Shown: one piece after another, positions 1 through 10,330 of the stretch
Layout of the letters: the number at the start of each line of letters is the position of its first letter
Position numbering within the stretch: position 1 is the first letter of the stretch
Notes under the pieces: generated by a model
Databases searched by the model: none
What the model saw: only the letters and a program-made list of their open reading frames with translations
Told to the model about the DNA's origin: nothing
Position numbers and translations under genes: made by a program
NCBI GenBank assembly: GCA_963971535.1
Contig: OZ020594.1
Location: forward strand, 119,456,983-119,520,982
Direction: 5' to 3'
DNA: 64,000 nt
From: Notolepis coatsorum
Lineage: Eukaryota > Chordata > Actinopteri > Aulopiformes > Paralepididae

Positions 1-303
1 ACAATTGTTAAGGGGATGCAGACCAGAGAAAGACGTTAGTCTGGTTTACATCAGGGTCCCCCATTTTCAATTCATCATGACATTTATGACATACTCAATA
101 TACAGATATAAAAATCTAATCTAATCATCTAATCTAAACTAATCATGACATACATATATGCAGTACTGTTACATTTGTGACATACAAGATATGCAAATAT
201 ACAGTACTGTTAAACAGAGATCCTAACAGTAAATATATACAAGGGGGAGGGAACTGTACATTTATGATGAATTGAAAATGGGGGACCCTGATGTAAACAA
301 GAC
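1..303 (-). mobile_element. LINE 3'-UTR fragment with inverted piece
   Basis: Positions 1 to about 260 match the antisense 3' end shared by the LINE copies at 41.3 and 51.5 kb (AGGGGATGCAGACCAGAGAA, then TTACATCAGGGTCCCCCATT). Positions 262-303 repeat the last part in the opposite direction, so the fragment is flanked by a short inverted repeat. No coding sequence remains. Confidence 0.8.
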
Positions 304-596
304 GGAATTGCCCATGGGGACAATACTTTTGCTATATGCTATACACTACAGTCTATGTGATGTGGTGGGTACGTATGATGGTAATTAAGGAATTATTATA
401 CATGACTATTATATGCAAGTAGGCTATGTCTAAGCTATGTTACAATATTATACATGAACTGCTTGTTTGTTTTTTTATCTGTTTATTACTTGCTTTTTTT
501 ATTATTATTTATTTTCAATTTATGTTCGAAATAAATAAACTCATTAATTCAAGATAGTGTGAGCAAAAGTATAGTATAATATATACAGTAATAACA
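304..596. other. AT-rich spacer, nothing recognised
   Basis: AT-rich sequence with T and A runs and an ATAAATAAA stretch near 530 that resembles the 3' end of a retroposon. No open frame or repeat end could be supported. Confidence 0.4.
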
Positions 597-735
597 TTAT
601 GGAAGTCCGTTTCTTTTTTTAAATTGAAGTCCAGGTCCAATGTGATGTGTCCGTCTTCCAACATTGAACACTGAAGTCTTCCTAGGGATCAGAGCTTCAA
701 GCATGTGACCCACCAGTTCTGTGGTGAAACAGGCT
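597..735 (-). CDS. Possible terminal exon of an unidentified gene
   Basis: On the minus strand an AG at 737-736 is followed by a frame open for 45 codons that ends in TAA at 599-597. The peptide starts ACFTTELVGHMLEALIPRKT. This looks like ordinary protein sequence rather than translated repeat, and the exon would enter with one base completing a split codon. The pyrimidine tract before the AG is weak. No family was recognised. It could be the last exon of the gene whose other putative exons lie at 21.3, 26.0, 39.9 and 41.2 kb, but the ZNF gene lies between them and I cannot link them by phase. Confidence 0.3.
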
Positions 736-967
736 CTGAGGTTTTGTCAGATGCTCTCTAGCGCCACCAGTTATTGAAGAAATACACTGTTGCTGTCACA
801 CCTCAGTCTTCTGACTGCTACCTTGAACTACTTATGAGCGAAGCCCACTAGGGCACGACATATCTGCAGTAGAGATGTCCGCTGTCACTCCAATACAATG
901 GAGCTAAATGGCACCGGGTTTGTGCCAAAATAATACATTTGAAAAACTCAACATTAATGTCTATAGA

Positions 968-1230
968 GAATGAATGAATGAATGAATAGTTTTATTTTCG
1001 GTCTTTGTTTACAGATAAATCAAAAACACACGTGTGGACTTTCAAAAGGAAAAGAAAAAAACACAAATGTACATATTCAAAGTAAGCTCACACACAAAAT
1101 CCAAACTCAATGACCGAAAAAATTAATAGGCTGAAGCACATGCTTATTTTTGCCTATCCTTTACAATTCTTAAAAACGAAATATACTTTAATATAAGAGA
1201 AATTTAATAGAGCTTTCTATTTCATTTAGC
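968..1230 (-). mobile_element. Probable 3' tail of another retroposon
   Basis: GAATGAATGAATGAATAG followed by TTTTATTTTCGGTC looks like the reverse complement of a non-LTR retroposon end with a terminal tetranucleotide repeat. It differs from the main LINE family of the window. The family is not identified. Confidence 0.35.
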
Positions 1231-1431
1231 AACTATTTTCTGTAGAGTATTCTACTTTTAACTTAAGTAAAATATCATGTCCTAATGGCTACACAGCATT
1301 TGAAAATATAACACTCATAATGAGAGTAAAAAAACAAGCATGAGATATATTTTATTGACTAAATCAAAAAAGGAGGTACAGAATCTTTGTGTTTGATATG
1401 AATGAAGATAAACGGAAATCAGTCACAAAAG

Positions 1432-1676
1432 TATACTACTTAGTATAAGTACATGGGGTTCCTATTGAGTATACTACTTAGTATAAGTACATGGGGTTCC
1501 TGTTGTGTATACTACTTAGTATAAGTACATGGGGTTCCTGTTGTGTATACTGCTTAGTATAAGTACATGGGGTTCCTATTGAGTATACTACTTAGTATAA
1601 GTACATGGGGTTCCTATTGTGTATACTACATAGTATAAGTACATGGGGTTCCTGTTGAGTATACTACTTAGTATGA
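1432..1676. repeat. 38-bp minisatellite, about 6.5 copies
   Basis: Tandem units of TATACTACTTAGTATAAGTA plus CATGGGGTTCCTATTGAG, 38 bp each, with G/A and A/T variants. The unit carries the inverted pair TACTACTTAGTA. A diverged partial unit reappears at about 2468-2500, on the far side of the SINE, so the SINE lies inside the array. Confidence 0.9.
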
Positions 1677-1689
1677 GAACAGAATGTTT

Positions 1690-2466
1690 GGGCAGCACAG
1701 TGGTGTAGTGGTTAACACTGTCGCCTCACAGCTAGAAGGTCCTGGGTTCGATTCCCGCTTGGGGACCAGGTTGCCGCGTTGCCAGGTACCCAGGTGGGGT
1801 ATCTCCCGGGCCTTTCTGTGTGGAGTTTGCATGTTCTCCCCGTACTCGCAAGGGTTTCCCCTCCAGATAAGATAAACCCAAAGGAAAAACATGCAGAACA
1901 GATGGCTAACGCTGTCGCGTCCCTGACGAAGATGGACAGGAGCACTTGGATTGGTCCCCGGTAGGGATGGGTACCGAATTCGGTACTTTTGAGGTACCAA
2001 ACCGAAACACGTCGGTACTACTAACTTTTTTTTAAACTTTTTTCTTTTCATGTCAACGTTCACACGCACAATATTCGCTTACCTAGGATTTGACTTGATT
2101 CAACAACAAAGCAGTCAGAACAATGGCAAGCTGAAAACTGTCGAAATTGTAGTTATTTGAAGTTTGAATTTTTTTTCACGACTGAGGTAGGTAAATAAAA
2201 TTTCTTGAGACTAAAGTACCGAAAAAAGGTACCGTTGGGTACCGGTATCGATTCACAGGTACCGGTACCGGTATCGGTTCAAATGTGAAAGGTACCCATC
2301 CCTAGTCCCCGGGCGCGTCCCACGCCACAGCCCATGTCTGCTCCCGGCTGCCCTTGGGGGGGAAGGACGACGGGATGGGAAAAGTGCAGAGAGACATTTC
2401 ATCAGTGCATGTGTGAGTGAGTGTTCCTGTGTGTCGCCCATCTCGCATGTGTGTGTTCTTCTTCTA
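1690..2466 (+). mobile_element. tRNA-derived SINE, split by a hAT MITE
   Basis: The head GGGCAGCACAGTGGTGTAGT has an A box (TGGTGTAGTGG, 1701-1711) and a B box (GGTTCGATTCC, 1745-1755), followed by the GTTTGCATGTTCTCCCCG body common in fish SINEs. The body runs to 1961, is interrupted by 1962-2304, and resumes at 2305. Flanking direct repeats of the SINE itself were not found. Confidence 0.8.
1962..2304. mobile_element. hAT-type MITE, 343 bp
   Basis: Ends are TAGGGATGGGTACC and GGTACCCATCCCTA. The perfect 8-bp duplication GTCCCCGG (1954-1961 and 2305-2312) is the hAT hallmark. There is no transposase ORF, so the element is non-autonomous. It is younger than the SINE it splits. Confidence 0.93.
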
Positions 2467-2552
2467 AAAAAGTACATGGGGTTTCTATTTAATATACTGA
2501 AAACTGTGTTTGGGGACCTGTTGTCTTTATTCTTTTCAAGTCTACTCTCAGC

Positions 2553-4772
2553 TTAAACGGAACAACTAAATGGTTTCTTTCCTGTATGAGTTCTAGTGTG
2601 TTTCATGTGTGTCTTCAGATTTGTTTGCTGACTGAACCCTTTCCCACAAACTGAACAACTAAATGGTTTCTCTCCAGTATGAGTTCTCATGTGGCTCTTC
2701 AGATCTCCCTTCGTACTGAACCATTTCTCACAAACTGAACAACTAAATGGTTTCTCTCCAGTATGAGTTCTCATGTGTTTCTTCAGATCTCCCTTCGTAC
2801 TGAACAGTTTCCCACAAACTGAACAACTAAATGGTTTCTCTCCAGTATGAGTTCTCATGTGTGTCTTCAGAGCTCCCTTCGTACTGAACCCTTTCCCACA
2901 AACTGAACAACTAAATGGTTTCTCTCCAGTATGAGTTATCATGTGTTTCTTCATATTTGATTTAACATTGAACCCTTTCCCACAAACTGAACAGCTAAAT
3001 GGCTTCTCTCCAGTATGTGTTCTGATGTGTGTCTTCAGAAATGTTTGCTGACTGAACCCTTTCCCACAAACTGAACAACTAAATGGTTTCTCTCCAGTAT
3101 GAGTCATCATGTGTGTCTTCAGATGTCTGTTCCCATTGAACCCTTTCCCACAAACTGAACAGTTAAATGGCTTCTCTCCAGTATGAGTTCTCATGTGGCA
3201 CTTCAGATTTGCCTTCATACTGAACCCTTTCTCACAAACTGAACAGCTAAATGGTTTCTCTCCAGTATGAGTTATCATGTGTTTCTTCAGATTTCCTTGG
3301 TTATTGAACCCTTTCCCACAAACTGAACAAACAAATGGTTTCTCTCCAGTATGAGTTATCATGTGTGTCTTCAGATTTCCTTGGTCATTGAACCCTTTCC
3401 CACAAACTGAACAAACTGGTTTCTCTCCAGTATGAGTTATCATGTGTGTCTTCAGATTTGTTTGCTGACTGAACCCTTTCCCACAAACTGAACAACTAAA
3501 TGGTTTCTCTCCAGTATGAGTTATCATGTGTCTCTTCAGATGTCCCTTCCTACTGAACCCTTTCCCACAAACTGAACAACTAAATAGTTTCTCTCCAGTA
3601 TGAGTTATCATGTGTCTCTTCAGATGTCCCTTCCTACTGAACCCTTTCCCACAAACTGAACAACTAAATAGTTTCTCTCCAGTATGTGTTCTCATGTGGC
3701 TCTTCAGATGTCCCTTCCTACTGAACCCTTTCCCACAAACTGAACAACTAAATAGTTTCTCTCCAGTATGAGTTATCATGTGTCTCTTCAGATGTCCCTT
3801 CCTACTGAACCCTTTCCCACAAACTGAACAACTAAATGATTTCACTCCGGTATCATTTTTTACGTGTATCTTCAGATCTCTCTTCTTGCTGAACCCAGGC
3901 CTGTTAGACAACGTTTGTATTTTCTGTGTCTTCTTTTGTTTTACTGCCATCAAACCTGGACCTCCACTCTCCTTCCATTTATCACTATCATCAGTCTCAG
4001 CTCCAGAACTGTCATCATCACCGCCATCAGTCTCAGCTCCAGAACTGTCATCATCACCGTCATCAGTCTCAGCTCCAGAACTGTCATCATCACTGTCATC
4101 AGTCTCAGTTAGAGAACAGTCTGAAGAGAGAGGCTGGCTATCTCTAGTTGGTTCTAAATCACCAGCTGGATCTAAGTTACTGGTTAGTTCTGCTACTCCA
4201 CAGTCCTCTCCTTCAGGTTCTGTTTTCATGTGTTCAGTTGAGGTGCTGGGTAAAGAGTATGCTTCTCTGTTTTTCTCCCTTTGGGTTTGAAGAGGCTGGA
4301 AGGACAGAGCGTTCTCTTGACCATCTTCACATTTCACTGGGTCTACTGTGATCTTGGAGAGATCAGCTTCTTCCAGCCCTTGATGTAGTTCATCTTTAAT
4401 CTGCTCTGGGTCCCGGTTTTGGCTGAGTTGTGAGGACAGAGTGTTCTCACCTTCATTTTCACATTTCATAGGTTGTAGGGTTATATTGGAGCCATCAGCC
4501 ACCTCTAGATCTTGACACAGTTCCTCCTGTTCCTCTTTAATCTGGAGGGGCTCTGTGTCCTGGGTTTGGCTGAGCTGTGAGGACTGAGGTTTCTCTTCAT
4601 CATGTTCACTCTTCACAGAGACAGGAAGCTCCTCTCCCTCCTGACTGATCCAGAGTTCCTCCTGTTCCTCTTTCATCTGTAGGGGCTCTGGCTCCTCCTG
4701 GACCAGACTGGGGCTCCTCTCCTGCTGCTCAGGGGGAACCTCCTCTTCACAGATAAACAGCTGTAAGGCCAT
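2553..4772 (-). CDS. C2H2 zinc-finger protein, 15 fingers (ZNF family)
   Basis: Likely a nuclear DNA-binding transcription regulator. The coding exon has a splice acceptor (CCCTTCTTTCTAG) ending at 4778, with an in-frame ATG at 4772 six bases inside it. The open frame running up to 4856 is therefore intron read-through, and the protein would be about 739 aa. The N-terminal half is acidic with KEEQEEL motifs, as in many fish ZNF genes, and has a 12-residue repeat (DDDSSGAETD type) at 3985-4115. No KRAB, SCAN or BTB domain is visible. The C-terminus has 15 CX2CX12HX3H fingers with TGEKP linkers. Finger 6 is one residue short, finger 15 has a disturbed H-H spacing, and a sixteenth finger stops after its first Cys (SCSV). 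Recognition residues (-1,2,3,6) run from R-G-H-R in fingers 1, 3 and 4 to T-G-D-K/S in 13-14. Upstream exons were not found. Confidence 0.9.
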   Translation of the reverse strand: MALQLFICEEEVPPEQQERSPSLVQEEPEPLQMKEEQEELWISQEGEELPVSVKSEHDEEKPQSSQLSQTQDTEPLQIKEEQEELCQDLEVADGSNITLQPMKCENEGENTLSSQLSQNRDPEQIKDELHQGLEEADLSKITVDPVKCEDGQENALSFQPLQTQREKNREAYSLPSTSTEHMKTEPEGEDCGVAELTSNLDPAGDLEPTRDSQPLSSDCSLTETDDSDDDSSGAETDDGDDDSSGAETDGGDDDSSGAETDDSDKWKESGGPGLMAVKQKKTQKIQTLSNRPGFSKKRDLKIHVKNDTGVKSFSCSVCGKGFSRKGHLKRHMITHTGEKLFSCSVCGKGFSRKGHLKSHMRTHTGEKLFSCSVCGKGFSRKGHLKRHMITHTGEKLFSCSVCGKGFSRKGHLKRHMITHTGEKPFSCSVCGKGFSQQTNLKTHMITHTGEKPVCSVCGKGFNDQGNLKTHMITHTGEKPFVCSVCGKGFNNQGNLKKHMITHTGEKPFSCSVCEKGFSMKANLKCHMRTHTGEKPFNCSVCGKGFNGNRHLKTHMMTHTGEKPFSCSVCGKGFSQQTFLKTHIRTHTGEKPFSCSVCGKGFNVKSNMKKHMITHTGEKPFSCSVCGKGFSTKGALKTHMRTHTGEKPFSCSVCGKLFSTKGDLKKHMRTHTGEKPFSCSVCEKWFSTKGDLKSHMRTHTGEKPFSCSVCGKGFSQQTNLKTHMKHTRTHTGKKPFSCSV

Positions 4773-4777
4773 GGAGT

Positions 4778-5149
4778 CTAGAAAGAAGGGCATACAATCA
4801 TTTAAATGTAATTTGTTGTAACCATTGGTTTTGAAAGTAACAAAGGGACAGGTCACTATTTCACACTACTCTCTTAACAGGAAAGTAACAACACGCTGAA
4901 CCAATATATAGGGATGCACAGATCCTATACCCAACACCACTATCAGGCTGATACTAGCTACATGTGATCAGTATCGACTACAGGTGGTCTGATCCATTAC
5001 CACGTTGTCATAAAGCATCCTCCTCCACTAACATCCCAGCAGCAGTGCATGGTGGAGAGGAGGAAGGACAATGTTCCTGCTGATTCTGCTTGATGAGATG
5101 TTGGACAAAGGTTTGGACTTTTTATTATATAAGGCCATAAAATAACAAG
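4778..5149 (-). other. Intron and upstream sequence of the ZNF gene
   Basis: The minus-strand polypyrimidine tract and AG at 4779-4778 define the 3' end of an intron. Nothing else was recognised up to the minisatellite at 5150. The donor exon is not identified and may lie beyond the satellite. Confidence 0.5.
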
Positions 5150-6075
5150 TGTACATGTACACCTCCAATACTGTACATGTACACACACAACTACATGTAC
5201 ACCTCCAATACTGTACATGTACACAACTACATGTACACCTCCAATACTGTACATGTACACACAACTACATGTACACCTCCAATACTGTACATGTACACAA
5301 CTACATGTACACCTCCAATACTGTACATGTACACACACAACTACATGTACACCTCCAATACGGTACATGTACACAACTACATGTACACCTCCAATACTGC
5401 ACATGTACACACAACTACATGTACACCTCCAATACTGTACATGTACACACAACTACATGTACACCTCCAATACTGTACATGTACACACAACTACATGTAC
5501 ACCTCCAATACTGTACATGTACACAACTACATGTACACCTCCAATACTGTACATGTACACAACTACATGTACACCTCCAATACTGTACATGTACACACAA
5601 CTACATGTACACCTCCAATACTGTACATGTACACAACTACATGTACACCTCCAATACTGTACATGTACACACAACTACATGTACACCTCCAATACTGCAC
5701 ATGTACACAACTACATGTACACCTCCAATACTGCACATGTACACACAACTACATGTACACCTCCAATACTGTACATGTACACAACTACATGTACACCTCC
5801 AATACTGTACATGTACACAACTACACGTACACCTCCAATACTGTACATGTACACAACTACATGTACACCTCCAATACTGTACATGTACACACAACTACAT
5901 GTACACCTCCAATACTGTACATGTACACACAACTACATGTACACCTCCAATACTGTACATGTACACACAACTACATGTACACCTCCATTACTGTACATGT
6001 ACACAACTACATGTACACGTCCAATACTGTACATGTACACACAACTACACGTACACCTCCAATACTGTACATGTA
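5150..6075. repeat. 36-40-bp minisatellite, about 25 copies
   Basis: Units of CTACATGTACACCTCCAATA plus CTGTACATGTACAC and a variable (AC)n end, so units are 36, 38 or 40 bp. Each contains two TACATGTA-type palindromes. Few stop codons occur in any frame, giving long meaningless open frames on both strands. Copies differ by single substitutions (T to C at the CTGTACATG site, CATG to CACG), as in a decaying array. Confidence 0.95.
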
Positions 6076-6164
6076 GCTAAGAAAAGGCAAGGGAATCTAG
6101 AAAGTAAAACTGGTTGATTTCGAGGTAAGGAGACTACTCCTAATCCACTTCTTAGTACTCATGT

Positions 6165-6378
6165 GGAATCTGCTTTGTTGGTCAAATCCAGAGAGAAATG
6201 AGGACCCAAGTCTCTGAACATAAGAGCAACATTGGAAATCAGGATGAAAAGTCTCCTGTAGCCAAGCATCTCACTGCTGCAGGCCATGAGGTTTGTAGGC
6301 TGAGGTTCCAGAGCATTGAGGTAGTGAATCCCTTGAAAAGAGGGAACAGGGACTGCTTACTCTCACAGACAGAGACGT
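6165..6378 (+). pseudogene. Penelope-like element remnant, GIY-YIG domain
   Basis: A plus-strand frame reads CFVGQIQREMRTQVSEHKSN, then PVAKHLTAAGHEVCRLRFQS, then RGNRDCLLSQTET and a stop. This pattern (YVG-type strand, R-x-SEHK, PVAKHF-x-x-GH, RGG-R-LL-x-xE) is the C-terminal part of the GIY-YIG endonuclease of Penelope-like retroelements (established family pattern; FVG stands for the YIG-type motif). The reverse transcriptase and the first endonuclease strand are absent, so this is a fragment. It runs directly into a minisatellite whose unit is its own last 14 codons. Confidence 0.75.
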
Positions 6379-7098
6379 AAAGGAGGGAACAGGGACTGCT
6401 TACTCTTACAGAGAGAGAGACGTAAAGGAGGGAACAGGGACTGCTTACTCTTACAGAGAGAGAGACGTAAAGGAGGGGACAGGGACTGCTTACTCTTACA
6501 GAGAGAGACGTAGAGGAGGGGACAGGGACTGCTTACTCTCACAGAGAGAGAGACGTAAAGGAGGGAACAGGGACTGCTTACTCTTACAGAGAGACGTAAA
6601 GGAGGGAACAGGGACTGCTTACTCTTACAGAGAGACGTAAAGGAGGGAACAGGGACTGCTTACTCTTACAGAGAGAGACATAACGGAGGGGACAGGGACC
6701 GATTACTCTTACAGAGACGTAAAGGAGGGGACAGGGACTGCTTACTCTTACAGAGAGAGACGTAAAGGAGGGAACAGGGACTGCTTACTCTTACAGAGAG
6801 AGACGTAAAGGAGGGGACAGGGACTGCTTACTCTCACAGAGAGAGACGTAAAGGAGGGGACAGCGACTGCTTACTCTCACAGAGAGAGGTAAAGGAGGGG
6901 ACAGGGACGGTTTACTCTTACAGAGACGTAAAGGAGGGGACAGGGACTGCTTACTCTTACAGAGAGACGTAAAGGAGGGGACAGGGACTGCTTACTCTCA
7001 CAGAGAGACATAAAGGAGGGGACAGGGACTGCTTACTCTTACAGAGAGAGACGTAAAGGAGGGGGCAGGGACTGCTTACTCTCACAGAGAGAGACATA
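6335..7098 (+). repeat. 39-43-bp minisatellite grown from Penelope codons
   Basis: About 18 units of AAAGGAGGGAACAGGGACTG plus CTTACTCTTACAGAGAGAGACGT. The first unit is continuous with the GIY-YIG reading frame (RGNRDCLLSQTE). The unit length is not a multiple of three, so the frame is lost in the array. The variable part is the number of GA dinucleotides. Confidence 0.9.
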
Positions 7099-7265
7099 TG
7101 GCGCTTTTCCACTGCATAGTACCTACTCGACTCTACTCTACTCTACTCTACTCGCTTTAGGTACCTGGTACCATGTTGCTTTTCCACTGCAGGTACTAAA
7201 ATAAAGTACTCAGTTTGTCTCCGTGTGGGGAGGCGGGGCTGCTGGTGATCAGCATGAGAGCTCAC

Positions 7266-7743
7266 CGAGTGAATCCACAGTCACTTGATCCTCAATAGGA
7301 AACCAACCTAGATTTACCCTGAAGGACTGGTTCTGGCCGAACTGTTCGTTATACAAGTATCACAGAGACATTTCAAATGTACTCACAGTTGTACGAGGGT
7401 TTCGGACAGAGATACGGGATGGTTTGAAAGCTCGGCGTTGCTAATAAACATTTTAAATATTTTTTATAAACTGCTCAAAACGGCATTATTTCCGGCGTTG
7501 GGTGCATGATGCGCATGCGCTGTGATCACACCAGGCAGCCAACGCCGGATATTTAAAATGTTTATTAGCAACGCCGAGCTTTCAAACCATCCCGTATCTC
7601 TGTCCGAAACCCTCGTGCAACTGTGTGTACCTTTGAAATGTCTCTGTGATACTTGTATAACGAACGGTTCGGCCAGAACCAGTCCTTCATGGTAAATCTA
7701 GGTTGGTTTCCTATTAAGGAGCAAGTGACTGTGGATTCACTCG
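7266..7743. repeat. Long inverted repeat (hairpin), arms about 195 bp
   Basis: Positions 7266-7460 (CCGAGTGAATCCACAGTCAC to CATTTTAAATAT) are repeated inverted at 7548-7743 with few mismatches, around an ~85-bp loop. The hairpin lies inside the TIR element at 7099-9476. Confidence 0.88.
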
Positions 7744-8600
7744 GTGCATCACAGTCACGAAAGGGGCTATGAGCTTGGCAAGCCAGAGTAAAACACAGTT
7801 TTCAATCAATCAATAACAACATTAACGAGACTCTCGTTGTGTCTATTCTGCTAACGCTAACGTTACCCCTCATTGTGTCTATTCTACAAGCGTTAACGTC
7901 AGCTAGGCTGTCTATATATGCTAACGTTAACGTTAGCATTAGGCTAACAACAACGCTGTAACGTTACCAGTCGCGTCTATTTGCTAACGTTAGCATTAGG
8001 TAATAAGCGGTTTAAAATGGATGGTGATTACCTCACGTTGTGTCTATTCTACTAGCATTAACGTTACTCATACAAACAATCAATAGCGAGTTATATTGAA
8101 CCCGCTATGTACGATAGCCATGCTAAAACGCTAGCACATTAGAACATTCCTTCCACCGTTGTGGAGCTTAAGCCTTAACAAGTCAGCGATCTTTTTGCGA
8201 GACTAAACTCTCCGCTCGGTGGCAAATTGTGTTGATGTCGGTTTTGTTTAATCAATAAATGAGGCAGAATACACAGTGACTGTATCGTTTGTTTATTGAA
8301 CTTGTGCCTGCTGCAACCATAATGAAATCCTATGCGAGACATTAAAGATGGCGGCGCCGGCTTTCTGTTTTCGTTCAGACCAGTTCAGACTCTCCAACTA
8401 GTGACGCGTCTCTCTTCTGACCAATCAGTGGTCTGCAGTGTTTCACGTGACTTTTATAGTACCAGTTCTACCCGCTTGGCTCGCGCTTGGAACCAGACTC
8501 GAGCAGGGACTAAAAAAGTACAGAAAAAGTACCTGGTACCAGCCTGGTACCAGGTACTTTGGTAATGAAAATACCGAGTAGAGTAGAGTAGAGTAGGTAC

Positions 8601-9448
8601 TAGGGGTGGGAATCACCAGTTTAATCACGATACGATACGATATCGATTCTTTGGACAACGATACGATATTATCCGATATCACACAGTCTGCCACGATACG
8701 ATACGATACGATTCGATTCAGGTGCCTGCGATCGATATGAGACGATATTATGTGCCCATTTAATACAATCAGTAACATTTAAATCAACAAAAAAAAAGGC
8801 AATGGAAATATCATGACATTTTTATTTTTGAGCTCTTCCAGACATTTAAATGAAAAACAATCTATTGTTTTTAATACAAATAGACCTCCTGTTCACTGTT
8901 TTTGGTTCGTTTTTCTTTTTTTTCTCTATTAATATCCTATTCACTGTCACAGAGCTGTATTTTGGCTGGAAAAGCATATTGGGAGTCCCAAGGTGCAGTA
9001 CCGGCCAGATCCTGTTAGTGGGGCTATCCCAAGAATGCACCCTCCCAGTCCCCACTTCTCTCTGCCTATGGCTCTGGGTTAGCTTGTTAGCTCACGCTAA
9101 CGGAACGTTATCTTCGATCTTTAACGCGACGTGGGCATAATGGAGTGACGAGGATTGCAAAGCAGGTTAGATGCATTGGACCCGTTGTGGAATAAAACAG
9201 CAGGGACATGTTTTGGGTCACAGAATAGGCGCACTAGTCTTGCTCTAGTGACGCTCTAGACGCTACTGCTGTTGATTTTAAACGGAGTTTGAGTTTCACA
9301 ACACTGGGCGCGGGGCGATGACGTCGCCGGATTTTCAAAATAAGAGTATCGCAATATGAATCGATCTTTTTTACGTGGCATCGATCCTATTTGAATATAG
9401 ATAATAGATCGATATATCGATCTGGATCGATGTATCGTCCCACCCCTA
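8601..9448. mobile_element. hAT non-autonomous element, 848 bp
   Basis: Ends TAGGGGTGGGAATC and GTCCCACCCCTA, with the perfect 8-bp duplication GTAGGTAC at 8593-8600 and 9449-9456. Subterminal (GATAC)n and ATCGAT-rich blocks are typical of this hAT type. It was inserted into the right TIR of the 7099-9476 element. No intact transposase. Confidence 0.92.
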
Positions 9449-9476
9449 GTAGGTACCATGCAGTGGAAAAGCGCCA

Positions 9477-9717
9477 ATAGAGGAGGGGACAGGGACTGCT
9501 TACTCTTACAGAGAGAGACGTAAAGGAGGGGACAGGGACTGCTTACTCTTACAGAGAGAGACAAAGGAGGGGACAGGGACTGCTTACTCTTACAGAGAGA
9601 CGTAAAGGAGGGGACAGGGACTGCTTACTCTTACAGAGAGAGACGTAGAGGAGGGGACAGGGACTGCTTACTCTCACAGAGAGACGTAAAGGAGGGGAGA
9701 GGGACTGCTTACTCTTA
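9477..9717 (+). repeat. Second half of the Penelope-derived minisatellite
   Basis: About six further units of the array at 6335-7098, split off by the TIR element. It is cut again at 9718 by the next transposon. A short matching remnant (ACAGAGCAACACGG) appears beyond that element at about 13208. Confidence 0.88.
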
Positions 9718-10088
9718 AGTGGTTTGCACACGGCGGGCGAGCGACGTCGCCTGGCGATGCGATCGTCTGTCGCTCAACGACAATAGCTTGGCCCCCCACA
9801 CCAAGGCCGACTGTCGCTCTGTCTAGCTGGGGTTGTGGTTACTTGTTTCCCCCCGGAGGGAGATATGGGAGGACGGACCAGACGTTAGGTTGTTGTGAAG
9901 CGAGCGTATTAGCAGGTAGCTGTGTTGTGCATTACGAGGGAATTAAACCCATATTGAGCTGGAATTAAACCACCTATACGAATACAACCTCTCCTCATTC
10001 TTCCTGACATTACTGCATGACTGATCGCTACAATACGTTCATTACCACCGATTGGACAAGTAATGTTATGCACCTGCTGAGAGAGAAT

Positions 10089-10330
10089 TTTTTTTTTATC
10101 CACTTTTTCTCCCATTTTCTATTTTTCTCCCATCCCAATTTCGTATCATCCAATTCAACCCTCCCCTATCTCGAACCCATCAGTTTCCCACCCCCTAATA
10201 CTGCCAATGTGTATTAGTACGGACGACCAGCTAAACTGAAAGCAATGTGGAGCGCTGGGCTCGAACAGGCGAACCCAGCGTCTCCAGTATTCGTGGTGAG
10301 CGCCTTGCCCACTGCACCACGTAGCCGCCC
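10089..10330 (-). mobile_element. tRNA-derived SINE
   Basis: On the minus strand GGCTACGTGGTGCAGTGG (A box) and GGTTCGCCTGTTCGAGCCC (B box) form a tRNA-like head, and the T run at 10089 is the antisense of an A-rich tail. Direct repeats GAGAGAGAAT flank it at 10079-10088 and 10331-10340. It lies inside the 9718-13205 element. Confidence 0.85.

Larger units (their letters stand above)
7099..9476. mobile_element. TIR transposon, non-autonomous, split by a hAT
   Basis: Ends TGGCGCTTTTCCACTGCATA and, inverted, TGGCGCTTTTCCACTGCATG match over about 29 bp with one mismatch. Direct repeats ATA lie at 7096-7098 and 9477-9479. There is no transposase ORF. The 3-bp duplication would fit PIF/Harbinger, but the superfamily is inferred. 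It sits in the Penelope-derived minisatellite, which resumes at 9477. Near the right end, 8330-8600 shares sequence with 22490-22590. Confidence 0.8.

Noticed and set aside
1745..1755. B-box-like sequence as a tRNA gene
   Set aside because: Only the promoter boxes of a SINE head are present. There is no tRNA cloverleaf and the SINE body follows. The same applies to 10245-10325.
4778..4856. Start of the ZNF frame at 4856
   Set aside because: Lies upstream of a clear splice acceptor (TTCTTTCTAG). The exon begins at 4777 and the ATG at 4772 fits better.
5149..6117. Long open frames (up to 322 codons) over the 36-40-bp minisatellite
   Set aside because: Open in several frames on both strands because the unit lacks stop codons. 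No domain and no gene signals.
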